Source: Salinicoccus sp. YB14-2 | GTDB taxonomy: Bacteria > Bacillota > Bacilli > Staphylococcales > Salinicoccaceae | NCBI RefSeq assembly: GCF_001265075.1 | Contig: NZ_LFKO01000001.1 | Span: 16,668-80,667 of the forward strand | Length of the DNA: 64,000 nt | Reading direction: 5' to 3' | Shown: positions 1 through 8,805 of the stretch, piece by piece | Position numbering within the stretch: the first letter of the stretch is position 1 | Layout: each line of letters starts with the position of its first letter | Program-made: the position numbers and the translations under genes | Notes under the pieces: model-generated | Seen by the model: the letters and a program-made list of their open reading frames with translations, nothing else | Told to the model about the DNA's origin: nothing | Database searches by the model: none

Positions 1-293
1 ATACCAAACAAATACCTCCTAATTAGAACAATATTTGTATTACAACTTAATGGTAAATCAACCCTGTCTAACATGTAAACATAAAATCCCAGTAATTTTC
101 TAAAAATCAAATATGTATCAATCTTCCAATTAAATTTAAACTATTCATTATAATCCCTTCCTAATATTATTGTATGCTAAAAATAGACCCTAAATAGATA
201 TTTAGAAGAAACTGTTTGATCCTTACTTTCAGCTATGTGATTACCGCTACGGGTCGCACTTGTTACTTTCACTAGATTAGTGGGTAAACTTAA
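1..293. other. Intergenic region downstream of the fad operon
   Basis: I see no supportable gene here. It is AT-rich with no open frame preceded by a ribosome site. The only structured element nearby is the fad terminator just to its right. Confidence 0.5.
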
Positions 294-320
294 AACCCAT
301 AGTCAATAAGACTATGGGTT
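294..320 (-). terminator. Intrinsic terminator of the fad operon
   Basis: Perfect 11-bp inverted repeat (AACCCATAGTC at 294-304, GACTATGGGTT at 310-320) with a 5-nt loop. Read on the minus strand it is followed by a T-rich run. It lies just past the fadA stop codon. Confidence 0.85.
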
Positions 321-347
321 GCAAAATATCTTATTAAATTATTCTTC

Positions 348-1532
348 TTATCTTACGTATTCAAATATCCCTGCTGCACCCATGCCAACACCGATACACA
401 TCGTTACCATGCCGTATTTGGAATCCGGTCTCCGCTTCATTTCTGAAAGCAGTCTGGCTGTCAGCATTGCGCCTGATGCGCCGAGTGGATGTCCCAAGGA
501 TATTGCGCCGCCGTTCACGTTTGTTTTCTCGTTATCCAGCCCCGCTTTTCTGATTGACGCAACTGTCTGTGAGGCGAATGCTTCATTCAGTTCGATCAGA
601 TCCATATCATCCACTGATAAACCGGACTGTTCCAGCACTTCAGGTATTGCGTATGCCGGGCCGATTCCCATAATCTTCGGATCGACACCGACTGCTTTAA
701 ATCCAACAAAACGGGCGATGGGTGTGACACCAAGTTCCTTCACTTTGTCACCTGACATCACGACAACAAATCCCGCCCCATCTGTCAGTGGTGCCGAAGT
801 GCCCGCAGTCACAGTTCCGTCAGCTTTAAAAACTGTTCTTAGCTTCGACAGTCCTTCCATATTAGTTTCCGGGCGGATGTGTTCATCCGTCTTAAATTCA
901 TTTTTGGTCACAACAGGTCCTTCTTCATCATAGGATACTTTGTTGACATCGACCGGTATGATTTCATCTTCGAATCTGCCTGCATCGAGTGCCGCTTTTG
1001 CCCGCTGATGGCTCTGCACCGCATATGCATCCTGATCCTCTCTCGACACTTTAAATTCTTCTGCCACCATTTCAGCTGTCAGCCCCATCGGGTATGAGAC
1101 GCCTGAATCTGCATCCTGCAGTAATGGGCTGTTTGTCGGTTCATTGCCCCCCATCGGTACGGCACTCATCAATTCCACACCGCCGGCAACCAGCACGTCC
1201 GCCTGTTCAGCCTTGATCTGATTTGCGGCAAGTGCAATCGTCTGAAGTCCTGACGAGCAATAACGGTTCACCGTCTGTCCCGGCACTTCATTCGGCATAC
1301 CAGCCAAAAGTGCGATTGATCGTGCGATATTCTGCCCCTGCAAGCCTTCAGGAAATGAGTTCCCGACAATGACATCTTCAACCATATCCGGACTGAACTT
1401 GCCGTCAACCCGTCCGAGTACCTCTTTAAGAACCTGCGCTGCCACCTCATCCGGCCTGTCATGGAACATCGCGCCGCCTTTTGCTCGTCCGGCAGCGGAA
1501 CGTCCGTATGCTACTATATATGCATCCTGCAT
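348..1532 (-). CDS. fadA: Acetyl-CoA C-acyltransferase (3-ketoacyl-CoA thiolase)
   Basis: Thiolase of 394 aa, normal length for the family, catalysing the last beta-oxidation step: 3-ketoacyl-CoA plus CoA gives acetyl-CoA and a shortened acyl-CoA. The nucleophilic Cys92 sits in NRYCSSG, His348 in GHPLGASGA and the second catalytic Cys379 in MCIGVGMG, so the active site is complete. No signal peptide or membrane segment is evident, so it is cytoplasmic. The ATG is preceded by AAAGGATG at a workable distance. It is the last gene of the fadX-D-E-B-A operon, 33 nt after fadB, and is followed by a clear terminator. Gene order matches the Staphylococcus fad locus. Confidence 0.95.
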   Translation of the reverse strand: MQDAYIVAYGRSAAGRAKGGAMFHDRPDEVAAQVLKEVLGRVDGKFSPDMVEDVIVGNSFPEGLQGQNIARSIALLAGMPNEVPGQTVNRYCSSGLQTIALAANQIKAEQADVLVAGGVELMSAVPMGGNEPTNSPLLQDADSGVSYPMGLTAEMVAEEFKVSREDQDAYAVQSHQRAKAALDAGRFEDEIIPVDVNKVSYDEEGPVVTKNEFKTDEHIRPETNMEGLSKLRTVFKADGTVTAGTSAPLTDGAGFVVVMSGDKVKELGVTPIARFVGFKAVGVDPKIMGIGPAYAIPEVLEQSGLSVDDMDLIELNEAFASQTVASIRKAGLDNEKTNVNGGAISLGHPLGASGAMLTARLLSEMKRRPDSKYGMVTMCIGVGMGAAGIFEYVR

Positions 1533-1565
1533 TTAACTTCATCCTTTCTATGTTCATACATTTGA

Positions 1566-3824
1566 TTAATTACGGAGCGGCTTTCCTGTTTCAAGCATGT
1601 AACTGATACGTTCATATGTTTTCTCTGTCTGAAGAAGCTCCAAAAACCTTTCTTTTTCAAGCTTTTGCAAGTATCTCTGATTGACATATGTGTTACGAGG
1701 CAGATCCCCGCCCGATAATACTTCTGCAATTTTCAATGTAATCTCGTAATCATGATCGCTGATAAAGTTGCCGAGACGCTGAGCATCGAGCATTCCCTGT
1801 GCCAGTGCTTTAAAATCACTGCCGAGTGCGATGTACTGTCCTTTTGGTTTTGGAATATAATTCATATCCGATTCAAGACGTGCTTTATTGAGTGCGGCTT
1901 CCACCCGCTTCTCCATATTCAGAATGATTGAATCGGTATCACGTAAATATCCGTATCTTCTTGCTTCATATGCGTTCGTCGACACTTTTGCCATACCGAT
2001 ATTCGTCAGTACTTCTGTCATGGACTGCTGCTTATCATCATGTTTATGTGTTGTGTTTAATATACGGTCCGACATTTCAGCAAGACCGCCGCCACTTGGC
2101 AACAATCCGACACCCGCTTCAACCATTCCGGTATACGTTTCACTCGCAGCAACAACAAATGGTGAGTAAAGTAAGAGTTCGCATCCGCCGCCGAGCGCCT
2201 TGCCCTGTACAGCTGTGACAATTGGTTTCAATGAATACTTCATCCTATTGAAACTTTCATGCAGCTGATCAATCGCCGGCCCGACCAGGTCATCCACTTT
2301 CTTCATTTCATGGGCTTTTTTCATCATATACAGATTAGCGCCAACGCTGAAGTTTCTGCCGTCAGCATACAGAACCATACTTGAATAATCTTCATTTTCC
2401 AATAGATCAACAGCTTCGATCAAATCTCGCGCAAAACCGTCGGAAATGATATTATTCTGACTCTGCAGTTTTAAAAGCAGCTGGTCTTTATTCGCAACTG
2501 ATAAATTCGAATCCTCACGGTTCCAGATTTCACTGTCGATAAATTCATTTACAGGTGTCACACGTTCCAATGACTCATCTGTTTCGTAAAAAGATTCATT
2601 GCGTTTTTCTATCCATTCCGGCAATTCTCCGAGTTCTTCTTTCATACGTTCTTTAACACGCTTAAAGCCCATTAGATCCCACAACTGGAATGGTCCTTTT
2701 TTCCAGTTGAATCCCCAGACGATCGCCCGGTCTATATCTTTATAGTCGCTTGCAGCTTTTGGCACATTCAATGCTGAATAATAAAAATTATTTCTCAGTG
2801 TTTCCCACATGAATAACCCGGCTTTATCATCCGCATTAAAAATGGTATCCATATTCTTTTTTAAATCTTTGGTGAATTTACCGAGGATTTCAAACGCCGG
2901 TTGTGACTGCTCGACATAGTCATTGCTTTCAGGGTGAAAAACAAGTATGCCTTTCTTTTCTTTCTTATAAAATCCCTGTTTAGTCTTTCTGCCTAAAGCA
3001 CCCTTTTCCATCAATTTTTCAGCAAGCACTGTGTCATGGAAAAATTCTTTTTCCCCCGGCACCTGCTGCAGTCCTTTTGTAACTGCCATCGCAATATCAA
3101 GTCCGACCAGATCGACCAGACCGTATGTCCCGAGGCTCGGCCGACCGATGCTGCGTCCTGTCAATGCATCGGTCTCAGTAATGGATAGACCTTCTTTTTC
3201 TGCTCTGTACATCACGTCATTCATCGTCTGTGTGCCAACACGGTTTGCCACAAAGCCGGGCACATCATTCGCAATAACGACACCTTTTCCAAGCTTATCT
3301 TCAGCAAAATCCTGCGCTCTTTCTACCGATTCTACTGCTGTATCTTTGAGCGGGATAATCTCAACCAGCTTCATAATGCGCGGCGGGTTGAAGAAGTGCA
3401 TTCCAAAAAATCTCTGACGTTCTTCACCGCTGAACACTTTAGAGATATATTCGATTGGAATACCTGATGTGTTCGTCGCAAATAATGCATCTTCTTTTGC
3501 GACTGCCTTTACCTTATTCCACACATCGTGCTTGATTTCCAGTTCTTCTTTAACCGCTTCTATATAAATATCCGCATCGTCCTGGCTCTGCAGATCTTCA
3601 TCAAAGTTGCCATAAGTCAAATTCGGTGCGAAATTCAAATCGAACAGCTGAGGCTGTTTTTTATCAGTGATCATTTCATAAGATTTCCTTGAAATTTTAT
3701 TCGGATCTTTTTCATCTATTGCCACATCAAGTAATTTCACTTTTAAACCCGCATTGACGAGCAGGGCAGCAATTTGACTGCCCATCACTCCTCCACCCAA
3801 CACGGTTGCTTTTCTTATCGTCAT
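1566..3824 (-). CDS. fadB: 3-hydroxyacyl-CoA dehydrogenase / enoyl-CoA hydratase
   Basis: Bifunctional beta-oxidation enzyme of 752 aa. The N-terminal half is the NAD-dependent 3-hydroxyacyl-CoA dehydrogenase: dinucleotide motif LGGGVMGS at residues 9-16, then the FFNPPRIMKLVEI and NDVPGFVANRV signatures. The C-terminal part, roughly residues 470-690, is a crotonase domain with GKALGGGCELLL and an EAGVGLLPSGGG stretch supplying the two acidic catalytic positions. This domain order (dehydrogenase first) is the Gram-positive arrangement and the reverse of Escherichia coli FadB. It lies between fadE and fadA on the same strand with short gaps, so co-transcription and physical channelling to the thiolase are likely. 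Confidence 0.95.
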   Translation of the reverse strand: MTIRKATVLGGGVMGSQIAALLVNAGLKVKLLDVAIDEKDPNKISRKSYEMITDKKQPQLFDLNFAPNLTYGNFDEDLQSQDDADIYIEAVKEELEIKHDVWNKVKAVAKEDALFATNTSGIPIEYISKVFSGEERQRFFGMHFFNPPRIMKLVEIIPLKDTAVESVERAQDFAEDKLGKGVVIANDVPGFVANRVGTQTMNDVMYRAEKEGLSITETDALTGRSIGRPSLGTYGLVDLVGLDIAMAVTKGLQQVPGEKEFFHDTVLAEKLMEKGALGRKTKQGFYKKEKKGILVFHPESNDYVEQSQPAFEILGKFTKDLKKNMDTIFNADDKAGLFMWETLRNNFYYSALNVPKAASDYKDIDRAIVWGFNWKKGPFQLWDLMGFKRVKERMKEELGELPEWIEKRNESFYETDESLERVTPVNEFIDSEIWNREDSNLSVANKDQLLLKLQSQNNIISDGFARDLIEAVDLLENEDYSSMVLYADGRNFSVGANLYMMKKAHEMKKVDDLVGPAIDQLHESFNRMKYSLKPIVTAVQGKALGGGCELLLYSPFVVAASETYTGMVEAGVGLLPSGGGLAEMSDRILNTTHKHDDKQQSMTEVLTNIGMAKVSTNAYEARRYGYLRDTDSIILNMEKRVEAALNKARLESDMNYIPKPKGQYIALGSDFKALAQGMLDAQRLGNFISDHDYEITLKIAEVLSGGDLPRNTYVNQRYLQKLEKERFLELLQTEKTYERISYMLETGKPLRN

Positions 3825-3874
3825 GAAGAACCCTCCATATTATTTTATCTGTCATTTTGAATGTTATCCGCGGT

Positions 3875-5080
3875 TTAAAGGAATGCTGAATCGCCTGTTA
3901 ATGCACGTCCTATAACGAGAGCATTGATTTCATGTGTACCTTCATAAGTGTAGACCGCTTCAGCATCGGAGAAGAATCTCGCAATATCATACTCAGCAAG
4001 AATACCGTTTCCTCCAGTAATGCCGCGCCCCATTGATACGGACTCACGCAGTCTGAGAGCATTCATCATCTTGGCTGTCGATGTTGCAACTTCGTCATAC
4101 TCGCCGTTCTCCTGCATACGTGCAAGTTGTGCCGATAATGTCATCGCATGCGACAGATTTCCCTGCATCATCGCCAGTTTTTCCTGAATCAGCTGATACT
4201 TACTGATTTCTTTACCGAACTGTTTACGTTGTGTAACATAATCAAGCGTTGCACGGAGTGCACCCGCCATAGCACCTGTAGCCATGTATGCAACACCCGC
4301 ACGTGTAGAATAAAGTATTTTGGCTATATCTTTGAAGCTGTTGATGTTCTGCAGACGGTCTTCTTCTTTTACGACTACATTATTTAAATGGATATTCGTA
4401 TTCGGTATGATTCTGAGCGCAATTTTATTTTCGATAATATCTATATCGACGCCGTCCTGTTCCGGCCGGATGATGAATCCTTTAGGCTTGCCGGTGTCGA
4501 CATCTACTGCAAACAGTGGAATGACATCCGAGACATTGGCACCACCAATCCATTTTTTGGCGCCGTTAATTATCCATTGATCGCCGTCACGTTTTGCGGT
4601 TGTCTCAAGTCCACCCGCTACGTCCGATCCGTGCTCCGGTTCAGTCAGAGCAAAACAAGTTCTGAGTTCGTGCGACTGCAGTTTAGGTATATAATGTGCC
4701 ACCTGCTCTTTGGAACCGCCGAATAGAAAAGCATTATGGCCGAGACCCTGGTGTACACCGAGCACAGTAACTAAAGATACATCGAATCGTGCAACAGTAT
4801 ATGACATGAAGAACTGGAACAGCTGACTTGGTGTTTTAGCCCCCTCACGCCCTTCAAATAACAATGGATTCCTGAAATAATTCAGCTTGCCCATATCATC
4901 AAAAAAGTCTTCGGGCACAGTCGCGTTCACCCAGTGATCATTAATAGAATCACGATACTTTGTTTCAAGCAGGTCATCCAGCTGCTTTAAAAATTTCACT
5001 TCCCCTTCAGTTAATTCTTTAGATATATTTAACATATCCTCCGGATATAATTCTTTGAGTACTTTATCCTTTTCAGTCAT
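3875..5080 (-). CDS. fadE: Acyl-CoA dehydrogenase
   Basis: FAD-dependent acyl-CoA dehydrogenase of 401 aa that makes trans-2-enoyl-CoA. It carries CFALTEPEHGSDV and KKWIGGAN (flavin/substrate contacts) and ends with the AVYTYEGTHEINALVIGRALTG motif that holds the catalytic glutamate. The sequence looks closest to the glutaryl-CoA dehydrogenase-like branch, but substrate length cannot be read from sequence. The open frame extends 28 codons further upstream. I chose the ATG at 5080 because GGAGGG lies just upstream and the extra residues are not family-like. It sits between fadD and fadB in the operon. Confidence 0.92.
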   Translation of the reverse strand: MTEKDKVLKELYPEDMLNISKELTEGEVKFLKQLDDLLETKYRDSINDHWVNATVPEDFFDDMGKLNYFRNPLLFEGREGAKTPSQLFQFFMSYTVARFDVSLVTVLGVHQGLGHNAFLFGGSKEQVAHYIPKLQSHELRTCFALTEPEHGSDVAGGLETTAKRDGDQWIINGAKKWIGGANVSDVIPLFAVDVDTGKPKGFIIRPEQDGVDIDIIENKIALRIIPNTNIHLNNVVVKEEDRLQNINSFKDIAKILYSTRAGVAYMATGAMAGALRATLDYVTQRKQFGKEISKYQLIQEKLAMMQGNLSHAMTLSAQLARMQENGEYDEVATSTAKMMNALRLRESVSMGRGITGGNGILAEYDIARFFSDAEAVYTYEGTHEINALVIGRALTGDSAFL

Positions 5081-5132
5081 ATTATTTCCCTCCGTCTTTA
5101 TGATAACGCCTTCATATATGTTCGGTTTTATT

Positions 5133-6644
5133 TTATTTAATTCCGTTTTTCTGAGCTTTTTCATTCATCAATTTTTGAATTGCCATTCTGTCCGGCTTCG
5201 CAGTCGAGTTTAACGGAATATCTGACATTTTCAGATAAAGTCTTGGAATCTTATATCCTGCGACCCGTTCTCTTATATATTTATCCAAAATCTCTTCAAA
5301 ATTCTCCGTGTCTTCTGCCAGCACCACAGCAGCAGATACGGACTCCCCATACTCAGGGCTGTCGTAGCCGACGACAATCACCTGTTTGACAATCGGATGT
5401 TCCGAAAGTGCAGCTTCAACTTCTGAAGGCAGTACGTTTTCACCGCCGGTAATGATCAATTCTTTCTTACGGTTGACGATAAAGATATCGCCGTCTTCAT
5501 CTTTTCTTGCAAGGTCGCCAGTCAGAAAATAACCATCGTTGAAGGCTTCAGCCGTTTCTTTTGGCTTATTCCAATATCCCGGTGTGACATTTTTCCCTTT
5601 AACTGCAAGTTCGCCGATTTCTCCATCTTTTGTTTCACTGCCGTCATCGTTGAATAGTTTCATATTCATGTACATGATTGGTTTCCCAATCGCCATCGGT
5701 TTAACTTTTGAATTATGCGGTGTATTCACCATCGCAAGCGGTGCTTCCGTCAGACCGTAACCGTTAATCAAAGTCAGCCCCATGCTTTCAAATTTCTTTT
5801 GTACCGCAGGCAGCGGTGACGATCCACCCTGGATCAGATATTCTATATTCTCAAAGTTTTTAGGATTGAAATTCTCCGCAGCAAGCATGCCGTAATACAT
5901 CGTCGGTATCATGATCAAGTAATCCGGTTTGTATTTGGCCATCAGGTCATTGAGTTCTGCCCCATCGAAATACCGGTGCAGGACAAGTGTGCCGCCCGCC
6001 ATAATTAACGGCAGCGCAGTATCATTTAAGCCAAGCACATGGAACATCGGTGTCGATATGATCGACGTTTGTTTCGAGTTCGTTTTATATGTCAGCGCCG
6101 CATTGATAACATTCGATACATATGATTCGTAGGTGAACATGACCCCTTTGGGGAGTCCCGTAGTTCCGCTCGTATACATGAGTGACGCAAGGTCATCACT
6201 TTCTACATCGACAGTTTTAAACGGACGATGATTTTTCGGACTGCAAATTTCATCATATTCCGCTGAATCGATATCCATATGAAGCAGTGCTTCAGGTGTG
6301 CCTGTTAAACTCTCTTTATGTCTCAACGAATAAAAAATCATTTTGACACCGGAATCCTCGATGATGCTTTCAATTTCTTTTGGTTTCAAACGCCAGTTGA
6401 TCGGTAAAAATACAACACCCATTTTAAATGATGCAAACATCAAATCGAAGATTGCTACATCGTTCGGTGCAAATATCCCGACGACATCCCCGCGCTTGAT
6501 CCCCTGATCCTGCATGTGATTCGCCAAGTTTTCCGCACGTATATTCATATCCTGATATGACCACTCCGTCCCCTTCTGAGGGTCAATGACCGCAGCTTTC
6601 ACTTCGTCATAATTCGATCTTGTTTTAATCCAATCATAATTCAT
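5133..6644 (-). CDS. fadD: Long-chain acyl-CoA synthetase (AMP-binding)
   Basis: ANL-superfamily acyl-CoA ligase of about 503 aa, activating fatty acids with ATP and CoA for the operon. Visible motifs are the P-loop YTSGTTGLPKGV, the NGYGLTEAP adenine-binding motif, YFLTGDLA, and the hinge region NRKKELIITGGENV. A C-terminal AKPDR supplies the likely catalytic lysine. The ATG at 6644 is preferred over one seven codons upstream because AAAGGGGAAG sits immediately before it. The gene follows fadX by about two dozen bases. The exact substrate (fatty acid chain length) is inference from operon context. Confidence 0.9.
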   Translation of the reverse strand: MNYDWIKTRSNYDEVKAAVIDPQKGTEWSYQDMNIRAENLANHMQDQGIKRGDVVGIFAPNDVAIFDLMFASFKMGVVFLPINWRLKPKEIESIIEDSGVKMIFYSLRHKESLTGTPEALLHMDIDSAEYDEICSPKNHRPFKTVDVESDDLASLMYTSGTTGLPKGVMFTYESYVSNVINAALTYKTNSKQTSIISTPMFHVLGLNDTALPLIMAGGTLVLHRYFDGAELNDLMAKYKPDYLIMIPTMYYGMLAAENFNPKNFENIEYLIQGGSSPLPAVQKKFESMGLTLINGYGLTEAPLAMVNTPHNSKVKPMAIGKPIMYMNMKLFNDDGSETKDGEIGELAVKGKNVTPGYWNKPKETAEAFNDGYFLTGDLARKDEDGDIFIVNRKKELIITGGENVLPSEVEAALSEHPIVKQVIVVGYDSPEYGESVSAAVVLAEDTENFEEILDKYIRERVAGYKIPRLYLKMSDIPLNSTAKPDRMAIQKLMNEKAQKNGIK

Positions 6645-6668
6645 TTTATTCTTCCCCTTTGTCACTGA

Positions 6669-8228
6669 TTATTCTTTTATCGATTGTGCAAGTTCTCCCC
6701 ATTTTTCCTGAAAAATATTCTGATTGATGCTTTTTAAATCTTTAGAAATCACCGGTTTAAAATCCATCTGCCGCAGCACATCCCTTTCCAGATCAAGTCC
6801 CGGTGCAATTTCAATCAGCTCCAGACCATCTTCAGTCAGCTGAAACACTGCGCGTTCCGTGACATAATACACACGCTGACCAAGCTCTCTGGAATAAGCC
6901 GCGTTAAAATCCAGACTTTTAACGGTGTCTACAAATTTTTTTGAATGCCCCTCTTCTTCAATGTGCAGTTCATTATTTTCACAGGCTGACTTCGCCCCCA
7001 CGACCATCGTCCCTGAAAATATCAATGTTTTGACCGTCTGGCTGATGTCGATGAAACCACCGCTGCCGTTCATTCTGTCTCCGAATTTTGATACATTGAC
7101 GTTACCTGAACTGTCGATTTCAGCAAAGCTCAGAAAAGCGACATTCAGTCCCCCATTGAAAATAAAATCCCATGTCATATCGTGCCGCATTCTGGCATCC
7201 AGGTTGTAGTTCATCCCAAAATGATTTCCGCTACCGATCATACCGCCAAAAATACCGGTATCAATATTCAATCTGACTAGATGGTCAGCACGCTCTTCCC
7301 TTAAAACGTTGCTCAGTTCATTATTGATGCCGTAGCCGACGCTGACAGCATCTCCCTCTTTCAAAAACTGAGATGAACGTCTCAAGATGATTTTCCGGAC
7401 ACTGAACGCCAAAAACTTCTCTTTCGGATTAACAATTCTGTGGTGACCGGCTAGAGCAGGTTCATAATAAGTCTGTATCACCTGTTTATGATATTTCGGG
7501 TTTTTATTTACAACGACATAGTCGACAAGCTCCCCGGGAATGAAAACATCACTCGGATTAAATCTTCCACTTTCAATGATTTCTTTCACCTGTACGATTA
7601 CTTTACCGTTGTTTTTCCGCGCTGCCGATGCGGCACTGAAACCTTCACCGAGATGAGATTCATGGGTCATAAAAATATTCCCTTTCTCATCCGCATAAGT
7701 ACCCCTTAACAGCGTCAAATCAATTGCGGGAAAATTATAATGAAGATATTCCTCATCATTAATTTCTATTAAAGAAACCAGGTCTTCCTCAGTAACATTA
7801 TTCATCTTGCCGCCTGAATGTCTCGGATCGACAACCGTGTTTAATCCGATTTTCGAAATCATCCCCGGTGAAGAAGATGCGTGATTCCTGTAATGCGTCG
7901 CAATAATGCCCTGCGGTAAAAAATAAGCTTCAATTTCATTGTTTTTAATTGCTTCGATTGTAAACGGTGACGCTATAATTAAACTGGAAATGATTCTTTT
8001 TACCATACCCCTTGATACAAAAGAATCGAGGTCAAAGCCGTCATCAAAATCACTGATATCATTCGAAACGATAAAAGTAAGGTTATCCGTCGCCCCATCT
8101 TCATCATGCTGTTCCGCCAAATGCTTTAATATTTCCATCGGCAGGTTGCCGGTGGATAATGCAGCAACAGCAATAACATCTCCGGTTTTAACAATATTCT
8201 TTAAATCTTTGTATGAAATGATCTCCAT
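6669..8228 (-). CDS. fadX: Acyl-CoA:acetate/3-ketoacid CoA-transferase (fused subunits)
   Basis: Family I CoA-transferase of about 519 aa in which alpha and beta halves are fused, as in staphylococcal FadX. The N-terminal half contains VIAVAALSTGNLP and the C-terminal half contains FAEIDSSGNVNVSKFGDR, whose glutamate is the expected catalytic residue forming the glutamyl-CoA thioester. It moves CoA between acyl-CoA and short carboxylates or ketoacids. First gene of the fad operon. The ATG at 8228 has GGGAG 8 nt upstream. An alternative ATG at 8246 directly abuts the stop of a tiny leader frame and could be used by translational coupling, so the start is not certain. Confidence 0.9.
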   Translation of the reverse strand: MEIISYKDLKNIVKTGDVIAVAALSTGNLPMEILKHLAEQHDEDGATDNLTFIVSNDISDFDDGFDLDSFVSRGMVKRIISSLIIASPFTIEAIKNNEIEAYFLPQGIIATHYRNHASSSPGMISKIGLNTVVDPRHSGGKMNNVTEEDLVSLIEINDEEYLHYNFPAIDLTLLRGTYADEKGNIFMTHESHLGEGFSAASAARKNNGKVIVQVKEIIESGRFNPSDVFIPGELVDYVVVNKNPKYHKQVIQTYYEPALAGHHRIVNPKEKFLAFSVRKIILRRSSQFLKEGDAVSVGYGINNELSNVLREERADHLVRLNIDTGIFGGMIGSGNHFGMNYNLDARMRHDMTWDFIFNGGLNVAFLSFAEIDSSGNVNVSKFGDRMNGSGGFIDISQTVKTLIFSGTMVVGAKSACENNELHIEEEGHSKKFVDTVKSLDFNAAYSRELGQRVYYVTERAVFQLTEDGLELIEIAPGLDLERDVLRQMDFKPVISKDLKSINQNIFQEKWGELAQSIKE

Positions 8229-8246
8229 ATCCAAATCTCCCGACAT

Positions 8247-8273
8247 TTAATTAAATTTTCCAATTATAAACAT
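8247..8273 (-). CDS. Possible 8-codon leader peptide before fadX
   Basis: A near-perfect Shine-Dalgarno (AAAGGAGGT) precedes ATG at 8273, which opens only an 8-residue frame (MFIIGKFN) ending in TAA directly before the alternative fadX ATG at 8246. The strong ribosome site with no long frame suggests a leader peptide coupled to fadX translation. Its spacing (about 11 nt) is slightly long, so it may be fortuitous. Confidence 0.3.
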   Translation of the reverse strand: MFIIGKFN

Positions 8274-8325
8274 CCCTTTGTTTACCTCCTTTTACAATAA
8301 TAAATGTAACACCGCACCTTTAAAA

Positions 8326-8339
8326 TGTAAACGATTTCA
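8326..8339. promoter_or_regulatory. cre site (CcpA operator) upstream of fadX
   Basis: TGTAAACGATTTCA fits the catabolite-responsive element pattern WTGNAANCGNWNNCW at every defined position. It lies about 100 nt upstream of the fadX start, where promoter elements are expected, and would give glucose repression of beta-oxidation through CcpA. CcpA control of fad genes is established in related Firmicutes; here it is predicted from the site alone. Confidence 0.75.
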
Positions 8340-8681
8340 TTTCAAATAATTAAATAAATTTATATTTTAAATTTCACACCTAATGTTAGGAGTTGGTCAC
8401 AATAACCAGTGGTCAAACCACTGTCATTGACGTCATAACAAGGTTTATGGTTATTTTTACCTTTTGAAACTTTTGAAATTTATTAATTTAATAGAATGAA
8501 ATAAATAATATTTGACTTTTCATCTCAAAAATGTCCAAGTACATAAAAAATCACCAGACATTCGCCTGATGATACAATGGATAACATTACTATTGCCCTA
8601 TTTATCTGCATATTCATTAAGTTTTTAAACAGATGTGCAGTCATACTTTACGATGAAAGAAGTTCATTTAAAAGTAAATAA
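8340..8681. other. Intergenic region with nested dyads (8401-8455)
   Basis: No gene found. Two symmetric elements are nested: outer arms AATAACCA (8401-8408) and TGGTTATT (8448-8455), and an inner perfect dyad CAGTGGT-CAA-ACCACTG (8407-8423). Between them lies the palindrome TGACGTCA (8427-8434). These could be a regulator-binding region for the fad promoter or a transcript hairpin; the sequence alone does not decide. Confidence 0.4.
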
Positions 8682-8711
8682 GCCACTCTCTACATTTGGA
8701 TAGAGAGTGGC
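8682..8711 (-). terminator. Terminator downstream of the disrupted PepSY gene
   Basis: Perfect 11-bp inverted repeat (GCCACTCTCTA, 8682-8692; TAGAGAGTGGC, 8701-8711), followed on the minus strand by a T-rich stretch. It lies about 95 nt past the original stop codon of the interrupted gene. Confidence 0.6.
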
Positions 8712-8805
8712 TCACAATATCTCATGGGGAGATATTTGATGATTCAAATTTCAATGTATTGTGCATGGAATGTAAAGAGAGGTATGAAAATAGAACCGTA
8801 TTGTT

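Noticed and set aside
319-933. 204-codon plus-strand frame opposite fadA
   Set aside because: Antisense shadow of the thiolase gene, which has all catalytic motifs and a ribosome site.
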